In this document: positions 1 through 12,000 of the stretch, piece by piece | Layout of the letters: every line of letters begins with the position of its first letter | Position numbering within the stretch: position 1 is the stretch's first letter | NCBI RefSeq assembly: GCF_023078275.1 | Contig: NC_062994.1 | Coordinates: 11,479,545-11,543,544, forward strand | From: Leguminivora glycinivorella | Lineage: Eukaryota > Arthropoda > Insecta > Lepidoptera > Tortricidae | DNA: 64,000 nt | Direction: 5' to 3' | The notes under the pieces: model-generated | Told to the model about the DNA's origin: nothing | The model's input: only the letters and a program-made list of their open reading frames with translations | Database searches by the model: none | Program-made: the position numbers and the translations under genes

Positions 1-440
1 AATTCTACTAATGCTCATATCGAAACTTTAAGTCGGTCTGGCGGATGGTTGGGTCCATCCGATTGGTCTGGCTGCTTACAAACGGTCTAGTTATAGGTCC
101 CTGCGTATCATATATCAAAATCAGGCTTGAGAAAATGAGGTAAGTTAGAGTCGTTTTTTGCCAACTTTGTCGCGTCTGGCAAAAGTTATGGCCGGCGGAA
201 ACGGTCTGGCATTGATGATAACCAATTTCTAACAACGTGCTCTAACACATATATAAAAATCAGCCTTGAGAATTTAAGGAAAGTAAGCACTTTTTTTTTT
301 CACCTTCATCACTTGATAGCAAAAAATTGGCCGATGGGCCGAACTAGAAAATATGCACACATTAACCGCCGATATGAACTCTACATTGTCCCAAAGTTTC
401 ATCCTTGAGAATTTGAGGAAGGTCTGGCGGGCCTGGGCTC
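1..440. repeat. Degenerate tandem repeat, about 140-bp period
   Basis: A motif close to cttgagaatttgaggaa recurs at about 126, 266 and 405, with similar intervening sequence (ctggcgg.., ggccggcgg.., gccgatgggcc). Three diverged units are visible in the Hdc intron at the window edge. Confidence 0.5.
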
Positions 441-740
441 TGGGTCTAAAAGTTCCGCACTCGCGTTCGCGGCGTCGCGCCGCGAGTGTAGAGGGCGCTT
501 TAGGTATTTTAATAAATGTAAACAAAATGTACCCTCAAAAAGACTCACTGCCATATGCCAGTTGAGGGTAACGAAAACATTAGACGACCAAATGAGAAGG
601 TTAAAGACAGGGCGCTCAGTGACGGATACTCTTGATTTTTGTACTTGGTTGGTTTACCAACAAATGTAACTACCCGAAAATTTACAATTTATTTGTTTAC
701 ATTATTTTAAATGCCTAAAAAAAAGAATATATAGAATATC

Positions 741-930
741 AGTAGCGCGTTGCTTCTTCTTTTCTTATGCGCACTGCCAAAGAGTGGAATTCCTTGCCGG
801 CGGCTATATTTCCGAGCTCATATAACCCGGCAACCTTCAAATCAAGAGTGAACAGGCATCTTCTGGGCGAGCTCACTCCATCGTAGGCCAGGTCTTTGCC
901 TTTGGCTAGTCTGTGGCCAAGAGTAAGCAC
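741..930 (+). mobile_element. LINE ORF2 C-terminal fragment
   Basis: Open frame MRTAKEWNSLPAAIFPSS then YNPATFKSRVNRHLL, ending at TAG 884-886. The WNSLP..FKSRVNRHL pattern is the usual C-terminus of jockey/CR1-like reverse transcriptases. A second partial copy, in opposite orientation, is at 19690-19805. Confidence 0.65.
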
Positions 931-999
931 ATTTATAATTTAAAAAAATGTCATATTTAGCTATTCACTCTGTATAAAATAATCTTCTCTTTTTCCCAG

Positions 1000-1139
1000 G
1001 TGTGTGCAACCCTCGGTACAACAGGTTCCGTTGCCTTTGACAACTTGCGTGAAATAGGCGCTGTGTGCGACACGCATGGCGCATGGCTTCATGTGGACGC
1101 TGCATATGCGGGGAGCGCCTTCGTCTGTCCTGAATACAG
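1000..1139 (+). CDS. Hdc: Hdc exon with the HVDAAYAG motif
   Basis: Acceptor ttttcccag at 991-999 and donor CAG/GTACCC at 1140. Reads VCATLGTTGS, then FDNLREIGAV and HVDAAYAGSAFVCPEY, ending two bases into the Arg codon completed by the next exon. The Asp of HVDAAY is the residue that pairs with the PLP pyridine nitrogen in this family. Confidence 0.93.
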
Positions 1140-4100
1140 GTACCCATGCGGGGTTGATAAAATAGGCTCATTTTGAGGATTACGCATTGTTGGTGGCCGT
1201 TGCATATGGGCCAAATTGTCAAAACTGAGGTTTAATAGTTATTTGTTATACAAGGGGGCAAAGTTGTATTTTAACGCCGAGTGTGGAATTGAAAAACGAG
1301 CAAGTGAAAGGATGCTATAGTTGAACCACGAGCGAAGCGAGTGGTTCGAGAATAGAATCCTGAACTTGCGAGTTTTTTAACACACGAGAAGTAAAATACA
1401 TTTGCACCCGGGTGTAACACAAAACTTTTCCCCTCACTATAGCGAGCAAACTACAACGCAAAAAATGCGTTTATCACTGCTTCCAGTAGTTCCACAGATG
1501 GTAAATCATCTTTATTACTAGATTCACCTACTTTTATCAATTTTAAAGCAGTTAATTTGACTTTATTCAAGGTCAAATTACTTTACCCACTAGTGGATAA
1601 AATGCGTTTTTACCCGCTGGTATTAAAGGACAAAACACATGTTTCCGAGCTAGTGAGGCGAAAAAGTTTTAAGCTTGTGTCGAGAGATGACAGTCTATGC
1701 ACTGTGATTACATATTTTGCTTTGACAGTAACTCTCTATAATACTTGATCCTCTTTGTTACCTACTAATTATTTTTACAGGCACTGGATGAATGGGATCG
1801 AGATGGCGGACTCCTTCGCATTCAACCCTTCCAAGTGGCTGATGGTCAACTTCGACTGCACTGCCATGTGGTTTGTACTTTTAATCTGATTATGGGACTT
1901 TTTTGTCAAAGTTGTCTCCCCTGTTTTTTTGTTTGAATAGGTAGACGTTTGACCACGATCATACCTGATGGTAAGTGATGATTATTTATTTATTTATTAT
2001 TTATTATTATTTATTTATTTCACACATACAAATATCATGATGCGGTCTAAGGTGGAGCACGCTTACCTAAAAAATACTTTTTTTCTGGACTTGAAATATT
2101 TTATGATTTCCACTCAGAATCGTGAGCTTTTTTAATCCTAATAGGAGAAAAAAAGTGTTCCAAGGTTTTTATATGGCGGCAACGGAATGGGTGGTTTGAA
2201 AAATGTATGGAAATTTTGGGACATTTCTTTTCTTCTATCAGGATCGAAAGACCTCGCGATTCCGAGTATGAATCGCGTAAAAAATACCCGTGTTACAAAA
2301 AAGTGGACAACTTTGAAAAAAATGGCCCTTATAAGGTATAACTATAAAATAAAAAACCATAATCATGAAATACAAGTATTTGATACAATATTTTTTATTT
2401 TATTGATTAGGGAAACAAACAGCATACATAATTTCTTGTAGTCTACAACGATATGTTAACACATTAGCCAAAACAGTTTCCACTAAAAGTTAGTACATAC
2501 AATTTTGCTCTTGAGATCTAAATCATGAGAAGAAGACAAAATTTGAGGAATTACAATATTTAAGACGCGCAAACTGGTGGACGAAGCTCTTCTGTTAAAT
2601 CAGCTAGAGTTGCGACCATAACATAATTAGTATTATACATATATATCGTTGTCTGAGTACCCACAACACAAGCCTTCTTGAGCTTACCGTGAGACTCGAG
2701 TCAATTTGTGTAAGAATGTCCTATAATATTTATTTTTTATAACCATTTGCAATACCGATCATAGGGCTGGGCACATCATTGGTGGTCAGTAGATGACCTG
2801 CTAACCCCGTTTGGGAAAACATGCGTTAGTTAATGATATGTGTTATGTGAAATGACAATCTCAGTGCTTGATTTTTATTGGTGCCTTATACCTAATACCA
2901 ATTTTTCGGTCAAAATTGGATGCAAATAGCCCAAGATAGAGACTAATGGAAAAATCTGGAGGAGGCCTTCACCTGCGAAGACGGGGTTCTTGCAAGATAT
3001 TAAAAAGATATAAAAACTATATAAATTGTTAATTTTTTTAAAGCAAGAAATAAAAGGATATTTTATAAAAGGATATATTATTATTTTATTTTATATACCT
3101 AATACCGTAATTTAAAATTTATTATTCCCAGGGTTCGGGACAGCACGGCTCTGCACAGGACTTTCAACGTAAACCCGATTTATTTAAGGCACGAGAATTC
3201 AGGTAATAGTTATTTGTTATACAAGGGGGCAAAGTTGTATTTTAACGCCGAGAGTGGAATTGAAAAACGAGCAAGTGAAAGGATTCTATAGTTGAACCAC
3301 GAGCGAAGCGAGTGGTTCGAGAATAGAATCCTGAACTTGCGAGTTTTTTAACACACGAGAAGTAAAATACATTTGCACCCGAGTGTAACACAAAACTTTT
3401 CCCCTCACTATAGCGAGGAAACTACAACGAAAACATGCGTTTATTACTGCTTTCAGTAGTTCTACGGGTGGTAAATCATCTTTATTACTAGATTCACCTA
3501 CTTTTATCAATTTTAAAGCAGTTAATTTGACTTTATTCAAGGTCAAATTACTTTACCCACTAGTGGATAAAATGCGTTTTTACCCGCTGGTATTGAAGCA
3601 CAAAACACGTGTTTCCGAGCTAGTGAGGGGAAAAATTAATTTTATCCATTTACTCGTATTTATACTTTATAACGTCATAATTTTCTATTTTTAATTTCAA
3701 TAGTAACTTTAAAATTTAACACTGCTAGCAATACTCTTAAAATGTGAACATAACATTAAAATAATATTCAATAATTAATGATTTAATTTTTTAACTAATG
3801 TTTTTATCTAAGACTTAATTTAGATTAAATATATAGCGATAGACAATAACGACAAACTCAAAATATTCAAATTGGGAAAATCAATTAGTTTTATGTGGAA
3901 AAATGTAATAATCTTATTTTTTACTCCTTCTTTTGTTGAAATTAATTTAATTAAGTCAGTCTCTTATTTTACACAATTTAATTTTAAGATGTTTTTTGAT
4001 ACATGTTTGATGTAATTTTGTTTTAAAAATAGTATTTTTCTTTCAGGAAAAGCTATAGATTATATGGTAAGTCGACTACAAATTCGTCCTAATTTATAAC

Positions 4101-5963
4101 TTTTATGAGAATAGGCAAAAAAATTACATATGACAGACATGCTAATTTTTTGTTAATATTCTAAAATGTCTACTTAAAAGAAAATGTGATGTAAATAAAA
4201 AAAAAATACGTATTGAATTACTAATTACTTACTTCTTGCTGAATACAATACATTTACTTTTATTTTTTTAAGAAGGTGATATGTACCTATAAATATTACT
4301 TTAGTTACATATTAAAAAAAAAGAAAATTGCATTATTATGTTTTGTCACCATTCAAATTATAGGTAGGCTCCCAAGTCTCCAACGTAAAACGTATGTTAC
4401 GCACCAAAGACATCAAAGTCAATGGTGAAATCATCACCAATGACGAACTGACAAAAACAAATGAAGATCACAACGATGAAGATTCTCACGATGATGGATT
4501 CAACAGCGGGGATTCCAATCATGACCTTTATGACGATGAAGAGGGTCTACATGGTTATGATAAGATGTCTCCTGGATGCGGAGAGAAGATACAGCTGGAG
4601 AATCCAGATAAGAAGGAATATTTAGTACGAATTCTTCACATAGGTGGTGGTTAATTAGTTATAATAACTTTGGTGGTGGACACAATCAATATTGCAGTTA
4701 ATTGATAAACTAATGAAACTTTTTTTTACAGAACTACTTTTTTCTTTCTGAGTTAACGTACTTCTTTGTTCAAGAGATTCTCTGTTAGTGGAATAAAGCG
4801 ATCTAACATGTGGGTTTTATCATATTTATGACTCAGTAAACCAAATAAAGCTTAGTTTGATTTGAATTACAATGATATTTTAAAGAACTAGCAGTTCTGG
4901 TTCGTGGTCGGTGGTGGGTTAGACCTTAGATTTAGCATGATGGGTGTGTCATGATGAGATGATGATGAAAAGGGTCTACACGGTTATGACAAGATGTCCC
5001 TTGGCTGCAGAGAGAAGATACAGAATGCGGATAAGAAGGGATATTTAGTACGAAATGTTGATTTTGGTGGTGCTTTTAATAACTTTGGTGGTGGAGTACA
5101 TCTAAAGATACTGTTAATGATTAAGTAACTAACTTTAATAAATATTTTTACACTTCTTTGTTTAAATCCAAACTAGAGAAAGTCGCATCTGAATTATAGA
5201 TTTAAATATCCATATTTGTTGAAAATTCAAATGTGGCTTATTTTCAAATATATTTCTGAACTAGCGCAATGGTCATCAAAATGTATTATTGTGTGGTGGG
5301 TGCATAGTGGAGGGTGGCCATTAGTTGAAAACGGTCTACAGGAAATGAAAAGAAGTCACCTAAATATGAAGACTAGAAATATATCCGGCTACTAAATAAT
5401 CTTTTGATACGAAGTACCTATTACTGGTGGTGGTGGCATTAACAAACGTGGTGGAGCTGATATTATTACTTTTTTACTCAGAATTTGTTCTTTAAGTAAC
5501 GGTTTTTAGAGGGCAAAATCTGCACGACTTCAGTAAACGTGAAAATTTGATAAAAGTATGATTTTAAAAATTTACAGTGCTTGTGTAAATCTATATATTA
5601 TTATCTGGTGGAGGTCTACATAATTTGTACATATTTATTTGTTTAATTTTCTTCTCTTATTTCCAGCATTGGCAGATACCTCTGAGTCGTCGCTTCAGGG
5701 CCTTAAAACTCTGGTTCGTGTTGAGGAACTATGGCGTTATCGGGCTCCAGAAGCATATCAGAGAGGTATTAATTATGATTTAGATCAAGATTTCTTAAAG
5801 AAGGCATCTGTTAACATGTTTCTTGAGTGTCGATTGATTTGTTACTGAACTTGACCTACTTACTAAGTTGAATTATTTTACTACAATATTTTTTAACTGC
5901 TAAAAGCTTAAGGAAACATGCTCTAGGTGCATTCAATAATGGAAAAATGTGTCTGGATAACAC

Positions 5964-6031
<68 letters not shown>

Positions 6032-9000
6032 ATATTATAGGACATTCTTACACAGATTGACTGAGGCCCACGGTAAGCTCAAGAAGGCTTGTGTTGTGGG
6101 TACTCAGACAACGATATATTTAATATATAAATACTTATTTACATAGAAAACATCCATGACTCAGGAACAAATATCTGTGCTCATCACACAAATAAATGCC
6201 CTTACCGGGATTCGAACCCGGGACCGCGGCGCAGCAGGCAGGGTCACTACCGACTGCGCCAGACCGGTCGTCAAACACTTAAATCTTTGAATAAGAGCTC
6301 TAGAGGATTTATATTATACAATTATGTCAAAGTCTACTCAAAAGTACCAAATACAAAAAAATACAAAGTAATAATTTCAAAAGGTCTACATTTGTGTCGC
6401 TTTCTAGTACATAGCGTTCTTGTGATAAGCGCCAAAAGGGTCCCTATTGGCGCTTATCACAAGAACGCTATGATAGTGACGATTTATATTATTTATATTT
6501 ATATGTTTCAGAGCGTCCGCTTGGCCCAAAAATTCGAAGCGTTGGTGTTGGCTGACCAGCGTTTTGAAATCCCACAACCGAGGAATTTAGGTAGGAAAAA
6601 GTTTTAAAACATCACATTAATTGGAAATAAAGCATTCGCCACACGATGTGATTATCTGACACACTATTAACGTTCGGCGTACTTACTGGTAATCTTTAGG
6701 CTGCTTGAATATACCATAAAATAGTAAATTTATCAGAAAATTTTTCATGGCCTTCTGAAGTTTCGATCTTACAAAAAAGGAACCACGGTAGTGCGGAAAA
6801 AACACACGAAGTATCTGTACTGAAAAATATTAGAAGCTGCAGTGCTTGTAGGAGAAGTACTTATTTTTCTTGCATGTTCATGTAACATTTTATACAAAAT
6901 TTAATAATCTTTTATTCCAGGCATGGTAGCCTTCCGTATGAAAGGCGATAACGCTCTCACGGAGCGTCTGCTCAAACGTCTCAACGCCCGCGGCTATATT
7001 CACGCCGTACCTGCCTGTTTCAAGGGCACATACGTCATTCGGTTCACTGTGACGTCACAGAGGACCACCAATCAGGACATACTGGGTAAGTGAGAAGGAG
7101 AGAGAGCAAGAGAGATAGTAAAACATGTTTAACCAACCAGAATACACTAGATAATTAGAAACTAAAAAGTTACAAAATATGATCATCTTCCTTCCATTAT
7201 CCCGGAATTCCTGTAGAACGGTCACCACGACACAGGCCTCGCCTAGTGTGGGACCACAGATATAGTTGTAAAATTTTATGTCATTTTTTCTAATCATGCG
7301 AGTGACGACGAAGGTGACTGCCACCTGACCTTCCAAGTCAAGACCTAAAAAGTTACAAAATATATCATCAAAAAAATGTATGTGACTTGACAGAGACAGC
7401 AGGTGGCTATAGTTGCTCCATCTGGAGTGATCAAATTATTTCAATCAATCAAAATATTCTTTATTCAAATAGGCTTACAATAAGCACTTTTAAATTGTCA
7501 ACAGTGTACAATATTCATCTTATTCTAAATATCAGAGCAATTTATTGGTGCAATAAACAATATTGTTTTAAAACTACATTGATTTATACAGTTTGCCGCC
7601 TCATTTAAGCTTTGCTCTTTAAACTTGAGAGCCAATGCTAATTCTTAGATTCTACTTGTGTCCTGACCTTTTCTACAATCGAGTCTTTGGAAAAAACTGT
7701 TATTTCGCCGATGTTATCAAGAACTGATTTGACTCAGTTTATTTATTTTTTCTTTTTTTTTGTACTTAGTTTAGAACTATAAGTACCAAAAAAAACTAAC
7801 TTAAACTATGAAATTACAAGACAACTATTATTGTCTCTTTCAGACGACTGGAACGAGATAAAGACAGTGGCTTCCGAGATCCTGATGGAGGTCTTCGGAT
7901 CTGACAACGGCAATATCGTAGTGCTGAAGAAACCTAGGATCTCTCTCAAAGGTAATTTCGCAGTTTTATTTCAAAGTCAAATAGCTACTATTAAATAAGG
8001 ACATTACATTTTCTTTAGTTATTGATTTCTGAAGGAGGAGTATTTTAATAACATAAGTACAGTCATTGATGTGCCAATCGATTCTGAATTTCTACCAATC
8101 AGAATTCAAAAATTGACGTTCGGAGTTCAAAACTCATCATCAGATGTTATATTGTCATATTTTTGGTCATCATCATCTCGATTTAATCTTTCACGATTTT
8201 TACACATATTTAAAATTGCAAACGGGACTTAATCGCGTATTTACTATGTTTTAAACACTATAACCTCCGACGTTTCAAGGACGGCATTGTCCCCGTGGTC
8301 TCGGAGCAGCATTAATACGCGATTAAATCCCGTTTGCAATTTTAAATATCATCATCTCGCTCCTTGCCACATCCAGAAATGGCTACATTAAAAGTCATGA
8401 GGTCATGATGCTCTGATGAGGATTGCAAGGCCAAAATCTCGTCTTGAAGATAAGGTCACATGCTGCCCAGTGAAGTTACCCATACGAGTTGGGGTTACAT
8501 GTGACGGCTTATGTGACGTTTTTCAGATATGACACGTAGCATCTAGGTCTTCCAGACACTGCTGCTGAAATTTATATTAGAAGAATAATAGGCGTTAAAA
8601 GTAGGTTGGTACAGGTACAGCTTCTCAAGTATTCTTGTGCGCAGGGTGCCTAGTCAGTGTTACAATCGCTTACGCAAGCGTAACGTAGCTCGCTTTCCCT
8701 GTCGCTCTTCTGTAGGCACGACTGAGACAGACTGCGTTTCGATTATAGCGTGAACGATTGTCACTTCGGCTAGGCAGTCATATAAAATTAGGTAGGTATA
8801 AAAGTGTTTCTCCGAATCGAGTTGTTACATCCATTTCAGCTCGTTTGTGGTGCGCGTGCTGACGCCATTCCTGGAAACTTTCAAGAACGAAGACTGGGCG
8901 AAGGGTCTGATGTTCAGTGGTTATGGACTCTGCCGTATTCTGCTTCGAACCATGACAGCGCAACAGAAAACTGCCAAAATGACTTTAGTATTTAAAATCT

Positions 9001-12000
9001 TTGTTTTTGTACATATTAGTTTATAAGGTATGTTTCTATGGAACTTCGGTAAGCGAAAATAAATGATGTTTTTTTAAGATTTTGATATATTCATTGTTCG
9101 TACAATATTCATGGTTATACCCTTAAAACGGATATCATACGATTTGACAGAATTTTTTTCCTAATAATCTGATAATCATCAAACATGTTCGTTTAATAAA
9201 AGTGAGTTGAACATTATTTTTCATTTTATTTAAGTTTGCTTATTCTATTGTATGTGTACATTGTGTACAAAATAAAAGCAATTCATAAATGGTCGGCATG
9301 ACCAGTAATTATGCGGTTCCAAGGACCATGTACGTTACCTTGCCAATAGTATAGAAAATGATTTATCTTATACACGTAACTTTTCGTAGTAGGTACATCT
9401 GTCAACCCGATTGTAAGATTGTAATTTTAGCTAGGTTTTAACCCATCGTATGCTTATGCACGGATCCGTGCGTAAAATTAGGTCATCTTTTTGCATTTGG
9501 GACGATTTTTTTGCTCTACATGGCATACCCGAGGTTGGAACCCACAATTTTTTGACGCATCCGCACACGAAGGCCTTAATAAAAGCATTTTTTTGATCAA
9601 AGGACAAGCTGTAAACTTCGTTATATCAAATATTTATAAATTTTTATTGTATTTATTAATTGCAGAGACCCGCGAGCTGAACGCGACCTTCGGCACGTCT
9701 CTGCTCCTAGCCAACAGTCCCATGAGCCCTAAGATAGTGAACGGCACTCACGCGGCGATCTGTGACTACGAGCAGGTGCTGACATCTTGTGCGCAGACAT
9801 TTGCGCAGCTCAAGATGGAGCCGAAGGATAGTCCTGGTAAGTCATTAAAACAACAAGCGGTAAAATTGTGAATTTTGGTAAAATTCTTAATTCACGAAAC
9901 TTTCACGAAAAATAAAGGGAATATAAATTTATGAAATTGAAAGTTTCCATCCATACAATTGTCCATACAAAGTGTGGAAAGTTGCCGAAGTTTTCCTATG
10001 TGAACATTTCAGAATTTTGGAAACTTTCCGTCGGAACATCAGTAATTGGGAAACAGGTCAAGACCTGGATTTGTATTCTGTGGAGAGGGACTTCCTAGGC
10101 TCATATAAATAAATAATTATAATTTCTGAAGATTCTTGGCAATGGGTCATTGGGTGTTATAACTAATGGTGGAAATATTTTCTGTTCTTGAGTTATGTCT
10201 TATTAGCTCAGACAGCTCAGTTGGGAAATAACTGATTCAATAAATCTGATTGTTGGATTTATCTGGATATTATGCAGCTCTTCGCGCAATTAAAATTGGT
10301 GATGAGGAGGGAGACAGATCAAAATAAAAAAGGAGAGAGAGAGAGATTATAAAATTTACAATGTACATATTGCTGATGATGATGACAGAGATGCGCAGAC
10401 GCATCCGAGCCATCAAGATGTGCGGGAAGAAGCTGTCGCTTGACTCGTGCATGGATATGGTGCAGGGCATGATGGCGGAGCAGGCCCTCCCCCAATGCCG
10501 GGAGGAGGGGGAGGATGTATCTAACGGTTGGTGGTGGTTTCTGTCTGATGGCTGAAATGGGACTTATGCATGTTTGCTCTAAGTAACAGAAAAAAGTGGT
10601 AAGTAGATATGAATTTTCACCAGACGAACAAGGTAAAAATACTGACTGTTAAACATCAAACCAAATTGAATCCATAAAATTATTAACCCTTATTGCACTT
10701 ATGCTTCAAAATCAATTCTACCAGCGAGAATTTAACGTCAAGTTTAAGTTTGTAGAAGTTGTTTTGCTCCCTTGATCTGATTATTTAATCATCAGTTTTT
10801 GAATGATCAAGTAATACTTAAACAGTTTCGTGTGGTGAAAGTTTTCAGTATCTTTTGTGCATATTATCGTAGTAGTCCTTTTATTTATATGAAAATAGTC
10901 TCAAACTGCGCGGCGCGGCTTACTTTATACGATCATTGCAACGTTAAACAAGCTATCAATGGAATGTAGATAAAATAAAATAACGCTGCGGTACCTAGTT
11001 AGGTATTTATAGTAGCTCTTTTCATACATAGAAAATGCGTGGTTTAATATGCTGTTAAGTCCCATTTTAGCTATTTTTGAATCTCTTTCTTCCTTTGTGA
11101 CTATCTGTGTGTATTTGTGGCGTTATGTGTGTTGTGTTTTCGCTATATCATCATTTTCAGTATATTTTCTTTTAATTTTATATCATTGCATCAATTGGAT
11201 TAATATTTTGCCATTAATAGTCTTATTTTCGTTTGATATGATGATGAATAACATATTTTTTTCTTTTGTTATTTTTTTGCTTATTTTGCTCATTGTATTC
11301 TAGATGCCAAAGTAAACAACATTGGAACCAACTAGATTAATGTGTGAGTATATTCGAATTTTCGGTGCTGGGCTCATTTAATAATAGATTATAAGCTTTA
11401 GATTCTTAGTAATTAACTACTTACTAGATTTATACAAGTATGTTTTGTATTGCAAGCTTTTAGTAGACAATGTAGACATTTATTTTTGAATCTTTAATCT
11501 AATCTTGTACGGTAGCGTATATGCTTATGTTCCTTTTAACGCTAAAAAATGACAATTTATTGATATAAGTAATTTTGAACACAGCTAATATTATCTACTT
11601 TGATTTATAATATTCGTAACCTTTGATATAGTTACCATACAAAAAATTAAATATCCTATAAAATGTAAAAAAATATAAATCCTATTCATTGTATTATTTT
11701 TTCTATTGTATTTTTCAATTGTCGTCGTTTTTTTCTATAAAGTAAATTGAACTCCAGGATCGAGCCCCGGTGACAGGTCCTCGCTGTCTCCTTCCCCCGT
11801 CTCCGTCAAACAAGAGCCCAGTCCGGAATCGAACCAGCTGCAACTCCCCACCAGGCAATACCGCTCCAAATCAGTCGACGTTTCCTTAACCGGTCTCAAG
11901 CTCGATGATGCTAAAATAACCATTGATGTTAAAAACAACGAAATAATAATAACACCTACAGGTTCAAAAGCTATTACTGATCCAGTTAATGATACACAGA

